Shown one piece after another: positions 8,574-17,158 of a DNA stretch of 64,000 nt; within the stretch, counting starts at the first letter, position 1; each line of letters opens with the position of its first letter. The notes below the pieces were generated by a model that worked only from the letters and a program-made list of their open reading frames with translations, made no database searches and was not told the DNA's origin. Source of the DNA: an uncultured Oscillospiraceae bacterium (lineage in GTDB: Bacteria; Bacillota; Clostridia; Oscillospirales; Ruminococcaceae); the NCBI GenBank assembly GCA_910577365.1, contig CAJTMU010000003.1, positions 25,171 to 89,170 of the forward strand. Direction: 5' to 3'. Made by a program: the position numbers and the translations under genes.

Positions 8574-8602
8574 TTGAAATTTCAAGGCGAATGTGTTATA
8601 AT
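8574..8602 (+). promoter_or_regulatory. rpmB promoter with palindrome over the -35
   Basis: TTGAAA (8574-8579), 17-bp spacer, TATAAT (8597-8602). The -35 is embedded in a perfect 14-bp palindrome CTTGAAATTTCAAG at 8573-8586, which could be a binding site. Confidence 0.75.
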
Positions 8603-8647
8603 GTTTCTTGTTACTGAAAAACTACACAAGAGAGGTAGGTGCTAAAA

Positions 8648-8836
8648 ATGGCAAAATGTGAAATCTGCGGAAAGAGCGTATCCTTCGGAATCAAGGTTTC
8701 TCACTCTCACAGACGCAGCAACAGAACCTATAAGCCGAACGTAAAGAAGGTCAAGGCGATAGTTAACGGCACTCCCTGCAGAGTTAATGCCTGCACGCGC
8801 TGCCTGCGCTCGGGTCTTGTTCAGAGAGCGGTATAA
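8648..8836 (+). CDS. rpmB: 50S ribosomal protein L28
   Basis: This 62-aa basic protein matches bacterial L28: MAKCEICGK start, SHSHRRSNRTYKPN and the C-terminal CTRCLRSG. CxxC pairs (CEIC and CTRC) mark the zinc-binding form. ATG 8648 is preceded by GAGGTAGG. The gene is monocistronic between its own promoter and a terminator at 8865-8886. Confidence 0.97.
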   Translation: MAKCEICGKSVSFGIKVSHSHRRSNRTYKPNVKKVKAIVNGTPCRVNACTRCLRSGLVQRAV

Positions 8837-8864
8837 TTGGCTTTCAACAATCTCTTATATGGTT

Positions 8865-8896
8865 ATCCCCTGCTTTCGGCAGGGGATTTTGTTTGT
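8865..8896 (+). terminator. rho-independent terminator of rpmB
   Basis: The stem ATCCCCTGC/GCAGGGGAT with a short loop is followed by a T-rich stretch (TTTTGTTTG). Confidence 0.85.
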
Positions 8897-9006
8897 ATAA
8901 AACTGCTGCGGTGCAAAGCCGCCGAAAAAAATTAAAAATTTAAATAAACCTGCTTAGGTCAACAATTTGCCAGAAAGCGTCGCAAATTAAAATTTTGTTT
9001 TTAGTA

Positions 9007-9035
9007 TTGAAATATAACGCGAAAAGTGGTATAAT
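9007..9035 (+). promoter_or_regulatory. pyrG promoter
   Basis: TTGAAA (9007-9012), 17-bp spacer, TATAAT (9030-9035). The initially transcribed sequence lacks the GGG run used for CTP-sensitive reiterative initiation in some Gram-positives. Confidence 0.8.
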
Positions 9036-9075
9036 AGATAGGATAAATACGGAATCCGCGGAAAAAGGAAAGGAT

Positions 9076-10695
9076 ATGAAAATGGCTACAAAATACATAT
9101 TTGTTACGGGCGGCGTTGTGTCGGGACTCGGAAAGGGAATTACGGCAGCTTCTTTGGGACGGCTGCTGAAAATGAGGGGCTATAAGGTAACGATACAGAA
9201 ATTTGACCCCTATCTTAACGTAGACCCCGGAACAATGAGCCCCTATCAGCATGGAGAAGTTTTCGTCACCGATGACGGAGCGGAAACTGACCTTGATTTG
9301 GGTCATTACGAGCGCTTTATTGATGAAAATCTGTCGGTAAACAGCAACGTAACCACGGGTAAAATTTACCTCAATGTGCTTAACAAGGAGCGCCGCGGAG
9401 ATTATCTCGGCGGCACGGTTCAGGTTATCCCGCATGTCACCAATGAGATAAAGGAGCGTATCTATCGTGTTGCCAACAGCGGCGCGGAGTCGGCGGACGT
9501 TGTTATAACGGAGATAGGCGGCACGGTTGGCGATATCGAGTCCACGCCCTTTCTTGAGGCTATCCGCCAGGTAAGCTACGAGCTTGGGCGCGAGAACGTT
9601 ATGTATATCCACGTAACGCTTCTCCCTTTTATTTCGGGCAGCAACGAGCTTAAAACAAAGCCCACACAGCACAGCGTAAAGGAGCTGCTGTCAATAGGCA
9701 TACAGCCCACTGTTCTTGTGCTGAGAAGCGAAACGGAGATACCTGAGGAAATGCGTGAAAAGGTGGCGAGCTTCTGCAACGTCCGCAAGGAGGACGTTAT
9801 ACAGAACCTGACCGCTTCGTCATTGTACGCTGTTCCGCTCATGCTGGAAAAAGAGGGGCTTGCGCACTGCGCGTGCCACCACCTCGGTTTGGAGGACAGA
9901 AAGCCCGACCTCACCGAGTGGGAGGAAATGGTAAAGAGACAGGAGAACGCCGTCGAGCCGCTGACCATCGGTCTTGTGGGAAAATACGTCGCTCTGCCCG
10001 ACGCATACATTTCGGTTATGGAGTCCATTCGCCACGCTGGAGCGGCGAACGGCGCGAACGTTGACATCAAGCTGATAAATTCCGAGGAGATAACCTCCGA
10101 GACTGCGAGAGAGCTTCTGAAGGGTTTGAACGGCATATGCGTTCCCGGCGGCTTTGGCGACAGGGGCATTGAGGGCAAGATAGAGGCTGTCCGCTACGCG
10201 AGGGAGAATAAAGTTCCATATTTCGGGCTTTGTTTGGGTATGCAGATGGCTGTTGTGGAGTTCGCGCGCCATGTAGGCGGCCTTGAGGGCGCGAATTCCG
10301 CGGAATTCGGCGAGTTCCAATATAATGTTATTGACATAATGCCCGATCAGAAGGGCGTTGAGATGGGCGGCACAATGCGCCTGGGGCTTTACCCCTGCAA
10401 GCTTGACGAGGGCACGATATCCCGCGGCGTATACGGCGAGGAGCTGATATATGAGCGCCACCGCCACCGCTACGAATTCAATAATGCGTTCAGAGAGCAG
10501 CTTGCTGCAAAGGGGCTGAAATTTGCTGGGCTGTCCCCCGACGGCAAGCTTGTGGAGATAGTGGAGCTTCCCAAGGAGGTTCACCCATGGTTTGTCGCGG
10601 TTCAGTTTCACCCCGAATTCAAATCCCGCCCCAACAGACCGCACCCGCTGTTCAATGACTTTATCAAGGCGGCGATATGCAAGACTGATAACTGA
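9076..10695 (+). CDS. pyrG: CTP synthase
   Basis: This 539-aa enzyme makes CTP from UTP, ATP and glutamine. The N-terminal synthetase domain begins KYIFVTGGVVSGLGKG (P-loop). The C-terminal class I glutaminase has GLCLGMQMAV with the nucleophilic Cys and FHPEF with the catalytic His/Glu. ATG 9076 lies behind AAAGGAAAGG; ATG 9082 is an equally placed alternative. Codons further upstream overlap the promoter. Length is normal for the family. Confidence 0.97.
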   Translation: MKMATKYIFVTGGVVSGLGKGITAASLGRLLKMRGYKVTIQKFDPYLNVDPGTMSPYQHGEVFVTDDGAETDLDLGHYERFIDENLSVNSNVTTGKIYLNVLNKERRGDYLGGTVQVIPHVTNEIKERIYRVANSGAESADVVITEIGGTVGDIESTPFLEAIRQVSYELGRENVMYIHVTLLPFISGSNELKTKPTQHSVKELLSIGIQPTVLVLRSETEIPEEMREKVASFCNVRKEDVIQNLTASSLYAVPLMLEKEGLAHCACHHLGLEDRKPDLTEWEEMVKRQENAVEPLTIGLVGKYVALPDAYISVMESIRHAGAANGANVDIKLINSEEITSETARELLKGLNGICVPGGFGDRGIEGKIEAVRYARENKVPYFGLCLGMQMAVVEFARHVGGLEGANSAEFGEFQYNVIDIMPDQKGVEMGGTMRLGLYPCKLDEGTISRGVYGEELIYERHRHRYEFNNAFREQLAAKGLKFAGLSPDGKLVEIVELPKEVHPWFVAVQFHPEFKSRPNRPHPLFNDFIKAAICKTDN

Positions 10696-10716
10696 TATCA
10701 CGCAAACGGAGGAAAC

Positions 10717-11271
10717 ATGGAGCATAAAGGCACCGTATATATCGAAACCAAGAGGCTTATTTTGCGCCGCTTTACTGTAAGCGATGCAGAGGCTATGTAT
10801 GAAAATTGGGCTTCTGACGAAGAGGTCATAAAATATCTTACGTGGCAGACGCATGGCGATATCTCGGTGAGCGAGGGTGTTTTGCGCGAATGGGTAAATA
10901 ATTACGCAAGAAACGATTTCTATCAATGGGCGATAGTCTTCAAGGAATATTCTGACAAGCCGATAGGCTCGATAGCTGTTGTGGAGAATATTGACGAGAC
11001 GGTCGGGAAAGCACATATCGGATATTGTATCGGAAAGCCTTGGTGGCACAAGGGCATAATGTCGGAGGCGCTGGGGGCGGTCATTAATTTCCTTTTCGAC
11101 GAGGTGGGTGTAAACCGTGTCGAATCAAGGCACGACCCGCGTAATCCCAATTCGGGCGCGGTCATGAAAAAGTGCGGAATGAAGTTCGAGGGAACGCTGA
11201 GGCAGTCGGACAGGAATAATCAGGGAATTTGCGACGCTTGTTATTACGCAATACTGGCGGATGAGCGGTAG
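10717..11271 (+). CDS. GNAT N-acetyltransferase, RimJ/RimL type
   Basis: This 184-aa protein begins IETKRLILRRF, the standard opening of RimJ/RimL-like acetyltransferases, and has the IGYCIGKPWWHKGIMSEAL acetyl-CoA binding stretch and a C-terminal VMKKCGMKFEGTLR. It follows pyrG by 21 nt with a good GGAGG SD, so it may be co-transcribed. The substrate cannot be inferred; ribosomal protein or antibiotic N-termini are both possible. Confidence 0.85.
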   Translation: MEHKGTVYIETKRLILRRFTVSDAEAMYENWASDEEVIKYLTWQTHGDISVSEGVLREWVNNYARNDFYQWAIVFKEYSDKPIGSIAVVENIDETVGKAHIGYCIGKPWWHKGIMSEALGAVINFLFDEVGVNRVESRHDPRNPNSGAVMKKCGMKFEGTLRQSDRNNQGICDACYYAILADER

Positions 11272-11329
11272 CTTGACATTCTATAAAATTTGCCGCCAGC
11301 GGCAGCCGTTACATTAAGGAGTTGCAGGT

Positions 11330-13456
11330 ATGGAAAGTAATTTTTATGACAACAGAGAGCTTTCTTGGCTCAAGTTTAACGAAAGAGTGCTTGAGGAAGC
11401 GCGTGATGAGGAAACTCCTTTGTTTGAAAGGCTCAGGTTCGTGCAGATATTCTGCTCAAATCTCGATGAATTTTTTATGATAAGGTGCGGCAGCCTTAAC
11501 GACAAAGCAAGCTTTGACCCAAAGGACAGGGAAAACAAGACCAACATGACCTCTAAAGAGCAGCTTAGCGCGATAGCCAAGAGGGTAAGAGCGCTGCTGC
11601 CAATAAAGGACAGGGCTTACGCAGAGATAATGCGCGGACTGTCGGAATACGGCGTGGAGCATATCGCGGAGGATAGGCTTACTCCGGAGGAGGACGCTTT
11701 TCTTAAGGCGTTTTTCACGCGGGAGATTCGCCCGCTGCTGTTTACGGTAGTAGTGGATAAAAAGCACCCTGTGCCGTTCCTCAAAAGCGGCGAGATATAC
11801 ATTGGCGCGGCGATAAGAAAAAAGACCGACCCCGCGGGCAAAATAACGCTGGGTATACTTCCCGCATCGGAAAATCTTCCGCGGGTCATATTCCTGCCCA
11901 AAACGGGAAAATTTATCTTGTGCGAGGAGCTGATATCCCGTTACGCCAAGCAGGTTTTCAGCAATTTTGAGATAATCTCACGCTGTATATTCAGGGTGAC
12001 AAGAAACGCTGATATCGCTCCCGACGAGGGACTGTTCGACCACGATATGGATTTCCGCGACATAATGAGCAAGCTGGTAAAAAAGCGCAAGAAGCTCAAG
12101 CCCGTAAGGCTGGAATTTCAGGGAAGTCCCGATGCCGAGGTCGCAGAGAGTATCGCCAAGATACTTGGTGTAAAGGGAAATTTTGTTTTCACGCAGAACG
12201 CTCCGCTTAATATGGATTTTCTTTCCGCTTTGGAGCGCAGGTTGGAAAAGCAGAGCGAGCTGTTTTTCCAGCAGCTTACGCCGCAAAGGTCTCCGTTTAT
12301 TGAAGCCGACAGGTCAATAATAGAGCAGATAAAGGAGCGGGATATACTGCTGAATTATCCGTATGAAAACATAAACCAGTTTATAAGGCTGCTTGAGGAA
12401 GCGGCGGACAATCCGCGCGTAATGTCAATAAAGATAACGCTTTACCGCGTGGCGCGGGCAAGCAAGATAATTAATGCGCTGATTAGAGCTGCGGAGAACG
12501 GTAAGGATGTGCTGGCGCTTGTTGAGCTGCGTGCGAGGTTTGACGAGGAAAACAACATCGGCTGGTCAAAGCGCCTTGAGGAAGCGGGGGTTATCGTAAT
12601 ATACGGGCTGGAGGAGCTTAAGGTACATTCCAAGCTGCTGCTGATAACATTGCGCGACGGTGACGGTGTGAGCTATATCACGCAGGTGGGAACAGGAAAT
12701 TACAACGAGCGCACCTCGCGGCTGTATACCGACCTTTGCCTGATGACTGCGGACAGGGATTTCGGCTCGGACGCGTCTGTTGTGTTTAACGCACTTATGG
12801 TGGGGAATACTGTTGAAAGCACCAACAAGCTGCTGGTCGCTCCCAAGGGGCTGAAAAGCCGTATCGTGGAGTTTATCGACAATGAGATAACCTATGGAGA
12901 GGACGGCTATATAGGGATAAAAATGAATTCCCTGACCGATAAGGATATTATTGAAAAGCTTGCCGAGGCAAGCCGCGCGGGTGTTAAAATAGAGCTTGTG
13001 GTAAGAGGAATTTGCTGCCTTGTTGCGGGTGTTGAGGGAAGCACGGAAAATATAAGGGTAATTTCCATTGTTGGCAGGTTTCTTGAGCACAGCCGAATTT
13101 ATATTTTCGGCAAGGGAGAGCGCCGCCGCGTTTATATTTCCAGCGCCGATTTTATGACACGCAATACCGAGCGCCGTGTGGAGGTAGCCGCGCCAATACT
13201 CGACCGTGCTCTCGCGGACAGAGTGACGGAAGCCTTCAATCTGATGCTAAAAGACAATGTAAAGGCGAGGGAACAGGACAGCGACGGCTCGTACCGCCAT
13301 GTGGAGCGCTCTGAGGGCGAAGAGCCGCTTAATTCCCAGCTGTATTTCTACAAACAAGCGTATAAAGCGGCGGAACGGCAGACCGCCCCTGCCGCGGAGG
13401 ATACCTCTAAAAGGGAGCATATCTCCGTCAGGGTTAAGATAAGAAAAATAAAGTGA
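11330..13456 (+). CDS. ppk: polyphosphate kinase
   Basis: This 708-aa protein matches PPK1, which reversibly polymerises the gamma-phosphate of ATP into polyphosphate. The N-domain starts DNRELSWLKFNERVL. The phospholipase D-like catalytic halves carry the autophosphorylated His433 in VHSKLLLI and the second conserved His587 in EHSRIYIF. AAGGAG lies upstream of ATG 11330. The extra C-terminal tail of about 40 residues is charged and probably disordered. No ppx exopolyphosphatase lies nearby. Confidence 0.95.
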   Translation: MESNFYDNRELSWLKFNERVLEEARDEETPLFERLRFVQIFCSNLDEFFMIRCGSLNDKASFDPKDRENKTNMTSKEQLSAIAKRVRALLPIKDRAYAEIMRGLSEYGVEHIAEDRLTPEEDAFLKAFFTREIRPLLFTVVVDKKHPVPFLKSGEIYIGAAIRKKTDPAGKITLGILPASENLPRVIFLPKTGKFILCEELISRYAKQVFSNFEIISRCIFRVTRNADIAPDEGLFDHDMDFRDIMSKLVKKRKKLKPVRLEFQGSPDAEVAESIAKILGVKGNFVFTQNAPLNMDFLSALERRLEKQSELFFQQLTPQRSPFIEADRSIIEQIKERDILLNYPYENINQFIRLLEEAADNPRVMSIKITLYRVARASKIINALIRAAENGKDVLALVELRARFDEENNIGWSKRLEEAGVIVIYGLEELKVHSKLLLITLRDGDGVSYITQVGTGNYNERTSRLYTDLCLMTADRDFGSDASVVFNALMVGNTVESTNKLLVAPKGLKSRIVEFIDNEITYGEDGYIGIKMNSLTDKDIIEKLAEASRAGVKIELVVRGICCLVAGVEGSTENIRVISIVGRFLEHSRIYIFGKGERRRVYISSADFMTRNTERRVEVAAPILDRALADRVTEAFNLMLKDNVKAREQDSDGSYRHVERSEGEEPLNSQLYFYKQAYKAAERQTAPAAEDTSKREHISVRVKIRKIK

Positions 13457-13512
13457 GCCTGAGGGGGCGCCGCTCCCGTTTTGATGTATTTGCTAAAAAG
13501 GATAACGTATAA

Positions 13513-15849
13513 ATGAAGTCAATCAATATCGCAATAACCGCCGCCAGCTTCAGTGGCAACAAGGGTGCGGCGGCAATGCTGCAAAGCAGTATAAAACAGC
13601 TTAAGGAGCGCTATGGGGAAAGAATAAACCTTTTTCTTATGTCCACCTACCCGAGCGCCGACCGCAGGCTGATAGCGGAAATGCCGGAAAAATACGATTT
13701 TATAAAGGTGGTAAACGCCAAGCCGGAGCGGCTGCTGTTTCTCACCTTTCCGCTGGCGATATTGTATAAAATACTGCCCTTTATGAGAAAGCTGCTGAAA
13801 AAGGATAAGATAATAAAGGCGTATTCGCAGTGCGATATCGTGATAGACGAGGCGGGAATTTCTTTTGTGGACAGCAGAGGCTTTGTGATGAACACATATG
13901 CCTTTGTCTGCGCCGCCGTGCCTCTGCTTTGCGGCACTCCCGTTGCGAAATATTCTCAGGCGCTGGGTTCGTTCAAAAGCCCGTGGAACAGATTTCTCGC
14001 CAAATGGATACTGCCCAAGCTGAAGCTTATCTGCGCCCGCGGGGAGATAACCCTTGAAAATTTAAGAGAGATTGGCGTATCCAAAAATGTAAGACTCTGC
14101 GCCGACGGAGCTTTCACCATGCCCGACAGCCCCTATTGGGCGGGACAGGTGAAGCGGATCTGCTCCAAAACGAATTTCTATAAAAGACCCGTTATCGCCG
14201 TTTCAATTTCCAGCGTGGTGCATAAGAAGTGCCGCAAAATGGGCATTGACTACAAGGGCGTGATGACGGAATTTATAAACCGCCTTAACGCCAAAGATTA
14301 CAACGTGCTGATTATCGCCAACGCCGCCCGCGAGGGCAGCGAAAAGCCGCGCAACAACGACCTTATGATATGCACGGAGGTCTACGACAGTGTTAAGGAC
14401 AGGTCAAAGGTGCGCTGGTATCCCCGCGAGATGGCTCCCGAGGAGATACGCGAGCTGCTGGCGCGGTGCGAGGCGCTTGTGGCATCGAGGTTTCACGCGA
14501 TGATAGGCGCTTTGGAAAAGGGCGTGCCCACGCTGCTGCTTGGCTGGTCGCACAAGTATAAAGAGGTTCTTGATATGTTCGGGCTGGGGGAATACGCCAT
14601 GGATTTCTCCGAGCTTAACTGCGATACCCTTTGGGAGAGATTTTTGGGGCTTGTTGAGGACAGCGCCGATATCAGGGCAAAAATAGCGGAAAACCTGCCG
14701 CGCGTAAAGGAAAGCTCGCTTGACAATATCCGCCTTATCGGAGATTTTATCGACGAGCTGACTTACGCGCCAAAAAAAGTGAAGCTGCTTGACTTTAACG
14801 ACCCCGACAAATATATCGGGGAGCATATCTGCTGCCGCATGGGCTATGCCGCCGACGAAACGATACGCGCCAACGCTGCCTCGGGCGGAATGATAACCGC
14901 GCTTCTGTGCCATCTGCTGAAAACAAAGCAGATAGACGGAGCGTGGGTCACCCGCAGCGAGATAAAGGACGGCAAGCTCGGCTACAAGACATTTATTGCC
15001 ACTACTCCCGAGCAGCTGCGTGAAAGTTCTTCTTCGGTATATATGCATATGCCCCTTATGAAGCACGCCGATATGCTGGAAGAGTTCAACGGCAGACTGG
15101 CAGTGGTGCTTGTCCCCTGCCAGATGAGGGCATTTGTAAAAATGCTGGAGAGCCGCCCCGACCTCGCAAAGAAGATAGCTCTTAAACTGGGCTTGTATTG
15201 CAGCGGCAGCCACCACCAAAACGCCACTCTTGTACCGCTTCACAAGGCGGGGATATCACTTGAGGGAGCGAAGCGGCTGTATTACCGCCGCGGGCACTGG
15301 CGCGGTTTGTCAACGGTGCAGTATGAGGACGGCAGTGAGAAAACTCTCTCCTACCCGAAAACCATCTGCGCCTATAAGAACGCCTATTTTTTCAGCCGTG
15401 GAAGCTGCATGGTCTGTCAGGATCAATTTGGGTATGAAGCGGATATCAGCTTCGGTGATATCTGGCTTAAGGAAATGAAGAAAAATCCCATCAAGCACAC
15501 AAGCTGCGTTATCCGCACAGAAAACGCGCTCAGAATGTACCGCTCCGCGGTGGAGGCGGGCGCGATAATCGACGCTCGCATAGACGACGAGCGCATACTG
15601 CGCAGCCAGAAGCGGGCGCTTGTGTTCAAGTGGAATTGCGCAAGAGCCAAGTGGAGAGCCTTTGCCGACGAGGGCAAGGTGCTGAACGTGGATATTGACA
15701 GCAAATGCAGATGGAATCATAAGCTGGCGTATAAGCTTGCGGCTAAGAATATGAGATACAGCGCGCAGCACCCCGAAAAGATTGAAAAGCTGCCGACTTG
15801 GCTGGTGTACTATTATATGTGCTTTATAAGAGTGCTTCTCAGCTTTTGA
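13513..15849 (+). CDS. polysaccharide pyruvyl transferase fused to FrhB-like domain
   Basis: This 778-aa protein combines two enzymes. Residues 1 to about 420 are a CsaB-like polysaccharide pyruvyl transferase (IAITAASFSGNKGAAAM, YSQALGSFKSP, ASRFHAMIGAL with His328), which adds ketal pyruvate to glycans. Residues about 430-740 are a coenzyme F420 hydrogenase/dehydrogenase beta-subunit (FrhB) family domain (NAASGGMITALL, PCQMRAF, GSCMVCQDQFGYEADISFGD). Such FrhB-like proteins often sit next to pyruvyl transferases in surface-glycan clusters; here both are one polypeptide. It may build or modify a cell-wall polysaccharide. No other glycan genes adjoin it. Confidence 0.88.
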   Translation: MKSINIAITAASFSGNKGAAAMLQSSIKQLKERYGERINLFLMSTYPSADRRLIAEMPEKYDFIKVVNAKPERLLFLTFPLAILYKILPFMRKLLKKDKIIKAYSQCDIVIDEAGISFVDSRGFVMNTYAFVCAAVPLLCGTPVAKYSQALGSFKSPWNRFLAKWILPKLKLICARGEITLENLREIGVSKNVRLCADGAFTMPDSPYWAGQVKRICSKTNFYKRPVIAVSISSVVHKKCRKMGIDYKGVMTEFINRLNAKDYNVLIIANAAREGSEKPRNNDLMICTEVYDSVKDRSKVRWYPREMAPEEIRELLARCEALVASRFHAMIGALEKGVPTLLLGWSHKYKEVLDMFGLGEYAMDFSELNCDTLWERFLGLVEDSADIRAKIAENLPRVKESSLDNIRLIGDFIDELTYAPKKVKLLDFNDPDKYIGEHICCRMGYAADETIRANAASGGMITALLCHLLKTKQIDGAWVTRSEIKDGKLGYKTFIATTPEQLRESSSSVYMHMPLMKHADMLEEFNGRLAVVLVPCQMRAFVKMLESRPDLAKKIALKLGLYCSGSHHQNATLVPLHKAGISLEGAKRLYYRRGHWRGLSTVQYEDGSEKTLSYPKTICAYKNAYFFSRGSCMVCQDQFGYEADISFGDIWLKEMKKNPIKHTSCVIRTENALRMYRSAVEAGAIIDARIDDERILRSQKRALVFKWNCARAKWRAFADEGKVLNVDIDSKCRWNHKLAYKLAAKNMRYSAQHPEKIEKLPTWLVYYYMCFIRVLLSF

Positions 15850-15868
15850 CATTGAGCGGAGGTTTGCC

Positions 15869-16231
15869 ATGGAGGATATCTCGCCCGAGGTGAGGAAGTT
15901 TTTAAGCGCCTTCAGAGCGCGCCCGGGTATGTATACGGGTCATGACGGAATGATAACGGAGCTGAATTTGTTCCTATGTGGAATGGGAGCTTTTCCCCTT
16001 ATTTACGGAGACGCCGCAAAGGTTGATATAATTCCCCGCGAGTTTCATGATTTTACCGCGAAATACTACGGTGAGCGCTCGTCGGTGATGGGCTGGCGCA
16101 ATATCATTCTTAAGCATGAGGTAGACGAGCGTTCCGCTTTCGCGAAATTCTGGGATATCCTGGACGAATGCCTGATAAGCGGTGGCTATGAGCCGCTGGA
16201 AAAAATTGAGCCGTCCCCAACGAAATACTAG
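15869..16231 (+). CDS. hypothetical protein, 120 aa
   Basis: ATG 15869 follows GCGGAGG. The 120-residue product has FRARPGMYTGHDG near the N-terminus and no recognisable domain. It ends at an amber TAG, and the reading frame stays open beyond it, in phase, into the GNAT domain that follows. The two could therefore be one gene broken by a nonsense change, or two independent genes that happen to share a frame. Confidence 0.6.
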   Translation: MEDISPEVRKFLSAFRARPGMYTGHDGMITELNLFLCGMGAFPLIYGDAAKVDIIPREFHDFTAKYYGERSSVMGWRNIILKHEVDERSAFAKFWDILDECLISGGYEPLEKIEPSPTKY

Positions 16232-16255
16232 CGCCGCGATTCGATAGACCATATT

Positions 16256-16648
16256 TTGTACTGTGACCTGGCGGCGCTTGCGGATTCTTTTTGCCGTGTT
16301 TACGGGCGGGACAGAAACGTGATTTTGCTGCGTTTCAGAGATCTGTACCGCACCCCGGGCTTTTACGGTCTGGCTGTGTGGAGGAATAATTTCCCCGTCG
16401 GAGCAGTGGTCGGAAACATTGAACAAACCGATGAGGGAGAGGTATACCGTATATCGGATTTTTGGGTCGTGCCCGACGAACGGAAAAGAGGATATGCGCG
16501 GCAGTTATTGAATGAACTGCGAAGTATACTGACCTTTCGCGGAGTAAACGGTTTTTACTCCGCGGTTACGGAGGAACAGGCAAAAATACTCGGCGAATAT
16601 TTAGGCTTTACCGAAAACGGAACCCTTAAAATCATGGAGCTGCGCTGA
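16256..16648 (+). CDS. GNAT acetyltransferase lacking a clear start
   Basis: The 130-aa product contains the GNAT core: ISDFWVVPDERKRGYARQLL (beta4 and acetyl-CoA pyrophosphate loop), followed by GVNGFYSAV and EYLGFTENG. The only in-frame start-like codon near the domain edge is TTG 16256, with no SD. Upstream codons continue in phase to TAG 16229-16231, the stop of the preceding gene. Either translation starts poorly at TTG, depends on the upstream stop, or this is the 3' part of a gene split by the amber codon. Confidence 0.5.
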   Translation: MYCDLAALADSFCRVYGRDRNVILLRFRDLYRTPGFYGLAVWRNNFPVGAVVGNIEQTDEGEVYRISDFWVVPDERKRGYARQLLNELRSILTFRGVNGFYSAVTEEQAKILGEYLGFTENGTLKIMELR

Positions 16649-16667
16649 ACCCGTATCAGAGGGTGCA

Positions 16668-17141
16668 ATGGATTATACTATAAGGCAAATGCGCGAAAGG
16701 GAATACCCTTTGTTGAACAATTTCCTGTATGAGGCAATATTTATCCCCGAGGGAGTTGAGCCGCCGCCGAGGTTGATAATAAATAAGCCCGAGCTTAGGC
16801 TCTACGTTGACGGCTTCGGCGAACAGCCCCACGATATAGCGCTCGCGGCGGAAGCGGACGGGAAAGTCGTGGGAGCGGTTTGGGTTCGTGTAATGGACGA
16901 TTACGGTCACGTAGTTGACGATACGCCGTCGTTTGCGATATCATTGTATAAGGAGTACCGCGGCTGCGGTATCGGAACGGCGCTGATGAGAGCAATGCTC
17001 GTAATACTTAAAGCAAACGGATATAAATGGGCTTCGCTGGCGGTGCAAAAGGCAAACTACGCGGTAAGGTTGTACTTAAAGCTTGGATTTGAGATAATTG
17101 ATGAAAACCAACAGGAATATATAATGCTTATTCGCCTATAA
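16668..17141 (+). CDS. GNAT N-acetyltransferase
   Basis: This 157-aa protein has the GNAT layout, with the acetyl-CoA loop ISLYKEYRGCGIGTALMRAM and the C-terminal NYAVRLYLKLGFE. ATG 16668 is preceded by GAGGG. It is the third GNAT gene within 6.5 kb (10717, 16256, 16668). Substrate unknown. Confidence 0.85.
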   Translation: MDYTIRQMREREYPLLNNFLYEAIFIPEGVEPPPRLIINKPELRLYVDGFGEQPHDIALAAEADGKVVGAVWVRVMDDYGHVVDDTPSFAISLYKEYRGCGIGTALMRAMLVILKANGYKWASLAVQKANYAVRLYLKLGFEIIDENQQEYIMLIRL

Positions 17142-17158
17142 GTAAAGGGACGTGACGA

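Noticed and set aside
9820..11049. A 409-aa minus-strand frame across pyrG and the GNAT gene
   Set aside because: Shadow frame spanning two real genes in the opposite direction.
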